DNA of 35,509 nt from positions 1 to 35,509 of the IMG/VR virus record IMGVR_UViG_3300028800_000219. One strand, written 5' to 3'. The notes beneath the pieces were generated by a model, which saw nothing but the letters and a program-made list of their open reading frames with translations, did no database searches and was not told where the DNA came from. Made by a program: the position numbers and the translations under genes. Position 1 is the stretch's first letter, and every line of letters begins with the position of its first letter. Source of the stretch: a virus. Below, piece by piece: positions 28,580 through 35,509 of this stretch.

Positions 28580-30760
28580 TTACGCGGCATGCCTGGTGAT
28601 CACTTCCTGTATCTTTGGCGGCAACCGGTTAACCTTCGCCTGGACGATGTCATTCGGCAGGCCCATCCGCGCGCTGGTGATCGCATCGCGCGCTCGGTCG
28701 GCGTCCTCGAAGGTGATGTCGTTGTTGTCGCGCAGTTCGTTGATCGCCTTTTCCGTCATGGCCAGCTTGTCGCCGCCGGCCTTGGCCAGCGCGAACACCG
28801 GCGGCAGACGCTGCCCGTCATCGGTGACGGACGTCTTTTGACCGGAGATCGCCGCAAACAGATCCTGCACGTTCGCTGTCAGCATACCCATGCCAGCCGC
28901 TGCCTTGCTGATCTGTTCGACCGCCTTCCGCAGGTCGGCACGCTCCGTCGAAGTATCGGCACCCTTGCCGACTTCGCGCGCAGTCGACGCTGGCCAGATC
29001 TTCTGATTGTCGGACTGTGCTGCGGCCAGGCCCTTGCGGCCGGCCTTGGCCTTGGCAATCCGGTCCTGCACGACCTTCGTTGCCGGCCCGATCTTGCCAC
29101 CCTTGACGGCGATCGACGCCGCCAGATAGGCGTCTGCCTTGGCAAGATGGTTCTTCGCCGCTTTGCGCAGCGCCTTCACCACCGGTGCGCCTTCAGGCTT
29201 CGCGAGGAACGGCGCGGCCTTCTGGACGCATGCGCGCGCCTTGCGCACGCGAGACTTGGCCAGCAGACGCAGCTTGGCGGCCTGCATGGACTTCGCCTTG
29301 TCGTCATCGTTGTCGTCGTCGTCATCCTCTTCTTCGATCTCGTTGACGACTTCGACGTCGGTGCCGGAACCGGACTCCTCTTCGTCGTCCTCCTCGGACT
29401 CCTCTTCGGCGGCCTTGGCCACGATAATGGCCTTCTCGACCTCGGTCTCGGCTTCCTTCTCCTCGTCCTTCTCCTCGTCGCGCTCTTCCTCCGCCTTGCG
29501 CACCGCATGACGCGCTGCGGTCTTGATCGCTGACTTGAAGTCCAGACCGGCGATCGCCTTGGTCACGGCTGCGGACACGAGCGCCTGAAGCGCGGCCTCG
29601 TCCACCGACTTGGCGACCGACGCCTCGAGGATCGCGAACTGCTGTCCTTGCGCCTCGACCGCCTTCAGGATCGACTTCATGGCTCCGCGGGCCGCCGCGA
29701 TGTCGCGCCCGAGACGTTCGGTCGCTGACTGCACCCCGCTCTGGGGGGCATGACGGGAATATTCGCCTTCCATCTTTTCGGCGCCGTCGCCCGAGGACTG
29801 CTGCGTGGGACCAACCGGCACCTTGCCAGGAGCGACCTTGCTGCCGGGGCCGTGCGCGTGCACGGTCTCAAGATGATCGTCCGGCGGTCCGCTCCACTGG
29901 TCCTCGACAATGCCGATCCGGCCGCGGTCGTCGCCCATGTCGAGCAGATGGTTGGCCTTGCCAAGCTCCGTATCAGCCAGCACCGACGCGTCCTTGAACA
30001 GCGTGCTGCGCTGTTCCTGCGTCGCGCTGCCGATGAGGCTGGCGATGACGCGGGTCACGAGACCTGCCGCCTTGGGCTCAGTGACGGTGGCGGTAACAAT
30101 CGGATCCATGTGGCCTCCAGAAGTGCTTCGTCCATGTAGTCCGCGGCATTTGGCGCACGGGCACGTCGTAGCGACACCGTATGTACCGTCCGCGCTCTTT
30201 ACCGATGCCGAAGGGGGGCGGTACGCCAACGGTTTCTTCGTATCGCCGGAACGCAGCCATTGCTTGAATTCATCGAACGTCAGCCGCGTGACGGCACCGA
30301 TGCGCTGTTGGCCCTTTCCGTCGGAAAAGCCCGCCAGATACGTCCGATGCGCGATCGCCGCGTTCGGGAACCCGAGCATGCACTTCGCTTCGTCGTATTG
30401 GTGGTTGTGATGATGCCGCTGATCTATAACCCAGACCGGCAGATCCTCCGCCCGGTGTGAATCCGGCCCAAGGTAGACGTCCACCTGACCGCCGTCGTGC
30501 GCGATGGTGCGCTTCACGTACCCATAGTCCGCCGGCATATAAACGTGCCAGCGGGCGCCGTTCGGGTCGGTACCGCGACGTATGTGGTCCTTCGGCGTCT
30601 CGATGGTGACCTGCAGCCCGCCAACGACGACGTGCGCCATCTTGTAGTTGTCGGCGCGCGCCTGCGCCTCGGACGGACGGTTGACGCGCCGCGTCGCTCG
30701 CTCCAGGTCGCCCGGTCGATCGATGACGAGAGGATTGTCGCCGGTTCCCGGAGCAGCCAT
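28580..30760 (-). CDS. Pyrophosphatase-like domain fused to scaffold-like protein
   Basis: 726 residues from ATG 30760, two bases after the protease stop. Residues about 45-160 match the phage-type inorganic-pyrophosphatase-like domain (DYGYVKRTIAHDGGQVDVYL followed by GP, then VDQ/VIDQRHHHNHQYDEAKCM, LGFP and FDEFKQWL). This is followed by a small CPCAKC motif and then a long, charged, helix-rich region with acidic coiled coil (DEEKDEEKEAETEVEKAII), Asp/Glu clusters and Lys/Ala-rich helices, typical of internal scaffold proteins. An internal ATG at 30109 with GGAGG upstream could produce a separate scaffold form of about 509 residues. It lies between protease and capsid genes. Confidence 0.72.
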   Translation of the reverse strand: MAAPGTGDNPLVIDRPGDLERATRRVNRPSEAQARADNYKMAHVVVGGLQVTIETPKDHIRRGTDPNGARWHVYMPADYGYVKRTIAHDGGQVDVYLGPDSHRAEDLPVWVIDQRHHHNHQYDEAKCMLGFPNAAIAHRTYLAGFSDGKGQQRIGAVTRLTFDEFKQWLRSGDTKKPLAYRPPSASVKSADGTYGVATTCPCAKCRGLHGRSTSGGHMDPIVTATVTEPKAAGLVTRVIASLIGSATQEQRSTLFKDASVLADTELGKANHLLDMGDDRGRIGIVEDQWSGPPDDHLETVHAHGPGSKVAPGKVPVGPTQQSSGDGAEKMEGEYSRHAPQSGVQSATERLGRDIAAARGAMKSILKAVEAQGQQFAILEASVAKSVDEAALQALVSAAVTKAIAGLDFKSAIKTAARHAVRKAEEERDEEKDEEKEAETEVEKAIIVAKAAEEESEEDDEEESGSGTDVEVVNEIEEEDDDDDNDDDKAKSMQAAKLRLLAKSRVRKARACVQKAAPFLAKPEGAPVVKALRKAAKNHLAKADAYLAASIAVKGGKIGPATKVVQDRIAKAKAGRKGLAAAQSDNQKIWPASTAREVGKGADTSTERADLRKAVEQISKAAAGMGMLTANVQDLFAAISGQKTSVTDDGQRLPPVFALAKAGGDKLAMTEKAINELRDNNDITFEDADRARDAITSARMGLPNDIVQAKVNRLPPKIQEVITRHAA

Positions 30761-30762
30761 GC

Positions 30763-31635
30763 CTACAGGCCGGACACCGGACTGGAAACGCCCTGCATCT
30801 GGGACAGATTGGCCGGGCGGTTCATGAGATGGTTGTACATCATGGAGTGCGCCAGGATGTCGGCGTGCCCCTCGGAGCAGCCTTTGCAGGCCTTGAAGTG
30901 CTCGCGGTAGCCGAGCACGGACGGCTGCTCGTGCACGCCGCAGTTCGGGCACGGCTGGGCCGCGTCCGCCACCGTGTCCGGCAGCCAGGACACCGGCGAC
31001 ACCTGCATGCCGGTGTGTGACTTGACCAGTTCCGCCAGGTAGGACTTCGCCGTCACGATCCGCGTCGGCGAGGACAGCGACGTGTTCTTCGGTGCCCGGG
31101 TGAACGCCAGGCTGCGCCAGTCTATCGACTTGATGATAAAGCGTTTTGCCCCGCTCCTGGAGCACTCACCCTTCGTGCAGTCCTCCATGTCGGTCGGCCA
31201 GCCGTAGATGGACGAGAACCACATGACCGGTGGATCGCGTCGGAGCGACGCCCAGAACTCGTCGTATTTGTTCCGCACCGGGTCCTCGCGGCCGTCCAGG
31301 CTGCGGCTGATCTCCCCTTCGACGAAGGTGGAATTGTTCTCACCCTTCCGCACGGAAAGCGGTCGTCCGACGATATAGGACGACGGATCGGATATGCCCA
31401 TGCGAGCGCCAAGCTCGGACAGGTGATCGATGTCGAGGTGTCCGGTCGCGACGAACGATTCGGCCGACTTCAGCAGGGCGTCCTGCATAACGATATCACC
31501 GTCGTAGTCGACGGACTCGTCGCTGGCCTGTACCTCTACGACACGACGTCCGCTGCCCGACTGATGATACGACTTGATGACGCATGGAATCTGCGCCACC
31601 ACGGCCCGGTCGAGGTCATCCAGCGAGGTGATCAT
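30763..31635 (-). CDS. Prohead protease, S78/XkdF-like, putative
   Basis: 290 residues from ATG 31635. The N-terminal domain reads VVEVQASDESVDYDGDIVMQ, then FVATGHLDIDHLSEL, a pattern of phage head maturation proteases (self-excising serine proteases whose catalytic His follows a DGDIV-type strand), and KSIDWRSLAFTRAPKNTSL at the end of the domain, a usual motif with Ser/Thr and Arg. A late CPNCG...CKGC pattern may bind zinc. It sits before the scaffold-like and capsid genes, where the protease normally is. The catalytic Ser is not certain by eye; function is a good but not proven assignment. Confidence 0.68.
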   Translation of the reverse strand: MITSLDDLDRAVVAQIPCVIKSYHQSGSGRRVVEVQASDESVDYDGDIVMQDALLKSAESFVATGHLDIDHLSELGARMGISDPSSYIVGRPLSVRKGENNSTFVEGEISRSLDGREDPVRNKYDEFWASLRRDPPVMWFSSIYGWPTDMEDCTKGECSRSGAKRFIIKSIDWRSLAFTRAPKNTSLSSPTRIVTAKSYLAELVKSHTGMQVSPVSWLPDTVADAAQPCPNCGVHEQPSVLGYREHFKACKGCSEGHADILAHSMMYNHLMNRPANLSQMQGVSSPVSGL

Positions 31636-31679
31636 CCAGGAAACCTAGTCGACCGGAACGGTCAAACCCTACGCCGCAC

Positions 31680-32339
31680 CTACAGTGCGGACATCCCGGC
31701 CGGGCCGGATACTTCCGCTCCCAGGGTAGAACCGAGGTAGCTTGTCAGGTGCGTCACGCCGGCGGATGCGGAAAACACCGCGCCGGACACGAACCCGGAA
31801 ACCGCCATTTCACAGCGCTTGATCCAGCGCTCGACCGGAAACCGCGACAGTTCCTGCGCCAACCAGTTCGTAGTGTAGGAGGGATTTCTCATTTCCTGAT
31901 CAAGCCACGCCATAACCTCGCGGCCGTGCCGGGAATGGTAGCGCGCGTGGAAGGACATCTCGATCATCAAGTCGCGCCGGTTGGTCGCAGCCAGGTAGTT
32001 GAGTTGGATTCGCCCCACGAAACGGCAGTCCGGACAGGCGCATATCGTCCATTTGTGCCCTTTAGGCACCAGCGTGACCGCTTCGACGAACTCGGCCCGT
32101 CGGGTCTCCCAGTCCATGCACGTCGAGCAGCCGCATTCCGCGTCGAGCATCGAATAGTGCTCGAGAGGTGACACCGGCGGCTTGATTTCCTCCGCCACGA
32201 TACGGTCGGCATACGCCACCAGTGAGCGTCGCAGCCGATCTATCTCGACCGCCAGGGCATCGCGACGACGTACTATGGCCCGAACCGCAGGATCCGGACT
32301 TACCGATGGGTCTCGATACGTCAAAGAATCAAGCGGCAA
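31680..32339 (-). CDS. Cys-rich hypothetical protein
   Basis: 219 residues from TTG 32339, chosen because GGAGG precedes it by six bases; a 64-residue longer frame overlaps the upstream gene and has no support. N-terminal helical segment (PDPAVRAIVRRRDALAVEID); two CxCxxC clusters (ECGCSTCMDW and CACPDCRFVG) that may bind zinc; then an acidic/helical C-terminal part with HARYHSRHGREVMAWLDQEM and SYTTNWLAQELSRFPVE. No named family seen. It stands between the winged-helix-like gene and the protease gene; it could be a structural or portal-associated protein. Confidence 0.65.
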   Translation of the reverse strand: MPLDSLTYRDPSVSPDPAVRAIVRRRDALAVEIDRLRRSLVAYADRIVAEEIKPPVSPLEHYSMLDAECGCSTCMDWETRRAEFVEAVTLVPKGHKWTICACPDCRFVGRIQLNYLAATNRRDLMIEMSFHARYHSRHGREVMAWLDQEMRNPSYTTNWLAQELSRFPVERWIKRCEMAVSGFVSGAVFSASAGVTHLTSYLGSTLGAEVSGPAGMSAL

Positions 32340-32805
32340 TGGGTTCCTCCGTCGAGACACCGTCCGGCAGCGGTACATCAATGGGCCAGTATCCGGCTCT
32401 TCCTGGCAACAGATCGATGAGATTGCGACGTTTGACCAGCTTTTGTCGGAACGATTCCGACGACACTTTCGTCTGGTCTGGATACTGCGTGAAGAACGCC
32501 TCATACAGCGCGCTGATCCCGAGCGGACCACCGTTGCCGGTCAGCACGGTTTTCACGCGCATGGTGAAGTCGTCCGACGTCAGTCGCGCACCGGTGCTGC
32601 CGTTCGGTTTCGCGTGCACGGGCGCCGTCTTCTGTTTTTGCGTCGACAGCGTCGTTGCCGCCTCCTCGAGCCCCTCGCCGTAGGTCGCCAGGAAGGTGTT
32701 CAAGCCGACCATTTCGTGTTCCAGCCGACGGAACCGTATGGCCACGCCGCGCACGGCGGGGTCCGCCGACGCTACAGCCTTCTCCAGTATCGTGTTCATG
32801 TCCAT
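32329..32805 (-). CDS. Small protein with winged-helix-like C-terminus
   Basis: 158 residues from ATG 32805, where TGATG overlaps the stop of the glycosyltransferase; AAGGAGG lies ten bases upstream. The N-terminal half is a helical coiled region (RFRRLEHEMVGLNTFLATYG), a Thr/Gln linker follows, and the C-terminal half (GPLGISALYEAFFTQYPDQT, then SESFRQKLVKRRNLIDLLPG and RAGYWPID) has the helix-helix-helix-wing pattern of winged-helix domains. Could be a DNA-binding regulator or a small structural factor. Function unknown. Confidence 0.6.
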   Translation of the reverse strand: MDMNTILEKAVASADPAVRGVAIRFRRLEHEMVGLNTFLATYGEGLEEAATTLSTQKQKTAPVHAKPNGSTGARLTSDDFTMRVKTVLTGNGGPLGISALYEAFFTQYPDQTKVSSESFRQKLVKRRNLIDLLPGRAGYWPIDVPLPDGVSTEEPIAA

Positions 32806-35509
32806 CAGTCAGCAGCCTCCTTCACATCATGTTCCTCGGACCGGGCAAGCACCCGTCCGTAGGCCTCGCGCCACGCCGACTCGTCGACGTCGCCAAAAAC
32901 GTCCTTCGCGGCCGCCTCGGATCCTTCTGGCCCCAGCCACCACGCCACCTCGACCGGCTCGACCGGATCAACTACGACGCACGGGACGTCGAGCGCCGCG
33001 AAGGCCCGAAGCGACTCAACCGGAGGCGCCGCGCCGCCGGAACCGACGAGCGAACGGATCACCACCTTCGTGACGCCGAGCGCCTTCAGTCCTCGCGAAA
33101 TGCCAGCGGAATTCCGGATGTTCCACGGCCGCGCGTTCGGTGAATTAGGCGCCGACAGTCGCAGCGTAAACCCGGACAGGTCCGCGAACATCGGCACGCC
33201 GCCGGTCGCAATGACGGACACCGCTGCGCCGGCGATGCCCGGCACGTCGTTCACCAGCAGCACGCGCTCAGCGTCGTCCGGTGGGACGAAGTCCTTCCAG
33301 GCGAGCGCCTCGGCGTTCAGTCCCTGAATCGCCATGCCGCCCTGGATCATCCCGACGGCGAGGTTCGGCGACCAGTACGGGTCCGGTCCAGGACACTGCC
33401 TGGCGATCGCCAAGCCCTCGTCCATCAGCTTGCGCATGCCCTCCTGCGACATCGCCGACGGACGCGACGTGCCCTCGGGATGCAGCAGTTCCGCCGTGCA
33501 CTGCACGACGTTGCGCAGGCCGTGCTTCCGCATGGACAGGCAGAACGCCGTGTCGCCGTAGTTGTGCGACAGAGACTCGTCGAAGCCGCCGACCAGGTCG
33601 AAGTTCTTGCGGGAAAACAACATGCATGCGCCGGTCACCGCGGACGCCTCGTGCGTCAGGAGCGCCCGACCCATGTGCCCGGGCTGTCCGTTCTGCGTGC
33701 CCTTGTGCATGTGTCCCGCCACGCCGTTATGACAGACCACGCCGACGTGCTGGATGACGCCCATCGGATGCAGCAGCCGCGCGCCGACGCAACCGACGTC
33801 GGACTGCACCGCCTGACCCATCATGTCGTCCAGCCAGTTCTTGGCGCCGACGCAGATGTCGTCGTTCATCGCGACGACGTATTCGCCCTTCACGTGATTG
33901 ACGATCGCCCAGTTGTTCAGCCGCGACCAGTTGAAACCGCGTTTCTCGGGATCGTCGAAATGGACAACGCGCACGTGAGGATCCGTCAATGTCGCAGGGG
34001 ATAGTTCAGGCTCCTGCCGCTCGCCGTTCTGCACCACCACGATCTCATAGTTCGGATACCGGGTGTGCTGCAGGATCGTCGCCACGCACGGCTGAATAAG
34101 ACGACTGCCGCCGAGCGTCGGCACGACGATGCTGACAAGAGGCGGATCGGTGTTTGCATTCGAACCGGAAAGCTTTCGCGTCACGACGAGACTGCCGGGC
34201 AAACCGCGATGCGCGATCACGTCAACAGCGTCGTCCAACGCCTCCTGGATCACCACCTGCCGCGACAACGCGTCCAGCGCCGCGCGCTCCGGCGTCGTCT
34301 CCAGCTTCACCGCGCCGAACACATGCGGCACGTGCAGAAACGCTTTGCCACCGTGTTCCAGCGCGACCTGCAGGATCATGCGATACAAATCAGTACGATC
34401 GCCGGGAACCCGTCCCTCCAGCACGTCGATACGCACGGCACAGACCGACGTGACGTAGTCCTGCGCCAGGAAGAACTCCAAATCGAAGTCCGGCTTGAAC
34501 TCCGGCGCGCGCTTGCCGTCCGGAAAGACGATCTCGTTGTCGGCATACACAACCCGCACGTCGTCGGACGCGCTCACCGCCGCTTCCAGCAAATGCATGT
34601 CCGCGTTGACGCGCAACTCGGTGCTGTCGTCGACGAACACGACCCAGTCGTCCGTGGCAAACAGGTCGCCTTCCTTGTCGCCGAAAGTGCAGACAGTGAT
34701 GTTCTGCCCCTTCGTGGTAAACAACGACTTGGCTCCGTCCTGCGCCGCGCGCAGCGCCGACCACGCCTCGTAGTCGTTGGTGAAACCAGCGGATCCAGGC
34801 CGCGGGCCGCCCCACTGCGAACGCAGCAGCGCAAACTCGAACTGCTCGCGTTCGTCGTCGGTCAGCTTTTCGTACGTGCCACCGAGCGCGTTGGAGAAGC
34901 CGCGCGCCTGGAGCCGCAGAGCCGCACGCTGCGTTGGTTGCGCCGGCGGGGCGATGGAAGCCGCATACGCCTCGGGCGCCTGCATGTGCTTCCAGTGGCG
35001 ACCCGCAGCACGAGCCCCCCACTCCAGGATAGCCTGCTCCTCGTTGCCGTCGCATCCCGCGACGTCGGGGACGCCGAGCATGGACAGCGCATGCCGTGTC
35101 AACAGCACCACAGGCCCCGATGGCGCCGGCACGACCAGCCGGCGCCCGGCGAACATACCGCGCGTGATGACGTCCATCGTCGGCACGGACGACGGAGGTA
35201 TGGGCGACCACTTGTCGATGAAGGGAAAACCGTTCGCGCCGTCGGACGTCAGCGGCACCGCCGACGCGATCTCGTGCGTCTGCGCCGCCGCGGCCATGAC
35301 CGCCTTGATCCCTTCCTCCGTCAACGTCGTGGCGGGACGCAGCCACAGCACATCAGCACCGGTTGCAATCGCCTTACGGCAGGCCGTCTCCAGTCCGTCC
35401 TGGCATACCGTCGAATGGCGCAGGAACGGCATGCGCTCGACCACGCTGTCACCGTCGACGCAGGCCAGCACAGGACGTACGCTGCCGTCGGCATGTCGAG
35501 CCGTGGAGG
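32805..35509 (-). CDS. Multi-domain glycosyltransferase, GT2-like (partial at right edge)
   Basis: At least 888 residues counting from GTG 35471; the frame stays open to the window edge, so the true start may lie outside. Modules: an N-terminal GT-A-like part (ADVLWLRPATTLTEEGIKAV), a second with VVYADNEIVFPDGKRAPEFK and FFLAQDYVTSV typical of two-domain GT2 enzymes, and a third, classic GT2 unit starting PLVSIVVPTLGGSRLIQPCV with the DXD-like motif MNDDI near residue 535, TGACMLFSRKNFDLVGGFDE and YGDTAFCLSMRKHG. The C-terminal 200 residues form a further alpha/beta domain. Probably transfers a sugar to a virion protein, phage DNA or host cell surface; the donor and acceptor are unknown. Confidence 0.85.
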   Translation of the reverse strand, partial: STARHADGSVRPVLACVDGDSVVERMPFLRHSTVCQDGLETACRKAIATGADVLWLRPATTLTEEGIKAVMAAAAQTHEIASAVPLTSDGANGFPFIDKWSPIPPSSVPTMDVITRGMFAGRRLVVPAPSGPVVLLTRHALSMLGVPDVAGCDGNEEQAILEWGARAAGRHWKHMQAPEAYAASIAPPAQPTQRAALRLQARGFSNALGGTYEKLTDDEREQFEFALLRSQWGGPRPGSAGFTNDYEAWSALRAAQDGAKSLFTTKGQNITVCTFGDKEGDLFATDDWVVFVDDSTELRVNADMHLLEAAVSASDDVRVVYADNEIVFPDGKRAPEFKPDFDLEFFLAQDYVTSVCAVRIDVLEGRVPGDRTDLYRMILQVALEHGGKAFLHVPHVFGAVKLETTPERAALDALSRQVVIQEALDDAVDVIAHRGLPGSLVVTRKLSGSNANTDPPLVSIVVPTLGGSRLIQPCVATILQHTRYPNYEIVVVQNGERQEPELSPATLTDPHVRVVHFDDPEKRGFNWSRLNNWAIVNHVKGEYVVAMNDDICVGAKNWLDDMMGQAVQSDVGCVGARLLHPMGVIQHVGVVCHNGVAGHMHKGTQNGQPGHMGRALLTHEASAVTGACMLFSRKNFDLVGGFDESLSHNYGDTAFCLSMRKHGLRNVVQCTAELLHPEGTSRPSAMSQEGMRKLMDEGLAIARQCPGPDPYWSPNLAVGMIQGGMAIQGLNAEALAWKDFVPPDDAERVLLVNDVPGIAGAAVSVIATGGVPMFADLSGFTLRLSAPNSPNARPWNIRNSAGISRGLKALGVTKVVIRSLVGSGGAAPPVESLRAFAALDVPCVVVDPVEPVEVAWWLGPEGSEAAAKDVFGDVDESAWREAYGRVLARSEEHDVKEAAD

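Noticed and set aside
28538-29533. Plus-strand frame of 331 codons
   Set aside because: Antisense of the scaffold-like gene; low-complexity Val/Leu/Phe runs are mirror images of its Asp/Glu/Lys clusters, and there is no ribosome site.
32340-32531. 64-residue N-terminal extension of the Cys-rich protein
   Set aside because: It overlaps the winged-helix-like gene, is Arg/Ser-rich shadow sequence and has no ribosome site; TTG 32339 has GGAGG.
1-35509. Prophage state
   Set aside because: No integrase, repressor, att-like repeats or bacterial flanking genes are visible in the window; a lytic large phage fits as well or better, though the window is incomplete.

Overview
The window is about 35.5 kb of a tailed, contractile (myovirus-type) bacteriophage genome. 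A tail sheath, tail tube, tape measure and a gp25/J/I baseplate set identify the virion type. A head block (prohead protease, scaffold-like protein, major capsid protein), a lysis-type cassette and a very large tRNA array complete the picture. The DNA is GC-rich, Shine-Dalgarno motifs are clear, and GTG and TTG starts are common (GTG 35471 region, 22184, 20901, 18922, 18343, 1295; TTG 32339, 25529, 24642, 21283, 17603). This fits a large phage of a high-GC Gram-negative host; the spanin-like lipoprotein argues for an outer membrane. No integrase, terminase or portal gene is visible, and the window cuts a gene at both edges.

Layout. (1) 1-1956, minus strand: small membrane proteins, an exported protein, a lipoprotein and a membrane-anchored coiled-coil protein, which look like a lysis module, plus an Ig-like protein. 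(2) 2021-6113, plus strand: a propeller-like Ser/Gly-rich protein, an unknown structural protein and a LysM + gp25-like baseplate wedge protein. (3) 6103-9860, minus strand: an HNH endonuclease followed by 36 tRNA genes covering all 20 amino acids, with their own sigma70-like promoter (9774-9802) behind an intrinsic terminator (9828-9859). (4) 10069-13399, plus strand: baseplate J, tail protein I and a glycine-rich tail fibre/adhesin. (5) 13404-24642, minus strand, convergent with block 4 and transcribed leftwards: neck genes, sheath, tube, frameshifted tail-assembly chaperone, tape measure with a lytic transglycosylase domain, and hub. (6) 24639-35509, minus strand: glycosyltransferase, winged-helix protein, Cys-rich protein, prohead protease, pyrophosphatase-like/scaffold fusion, capsid protein, two small Pro-rich proteins each tied to a hairpin terminator, two small head genes and a GIY-YIG homing endonuclease.

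How it works together: blocks 5 and 6 run as one leftward late unit from head to neck to tail, with a strong terminator after the capsid gene. The baseplate wedge genes lie on the opposite strand, and the tRNA/HNH block splits the usual gp25-J neighbourhood.

Most unusual points: four tRNAs with Leu anticodons that all lack the long variable arm; six tRNAs with C instead of U at position 33; a homing endonuclease whose first codons copy the start of the next gene; an apparent frame break at a ten-T run in a neck gene; two places where coding sequence resumes in frame after an amber codon without a normal start; and a tail chaperone that needs a +1 (or -2) shift.
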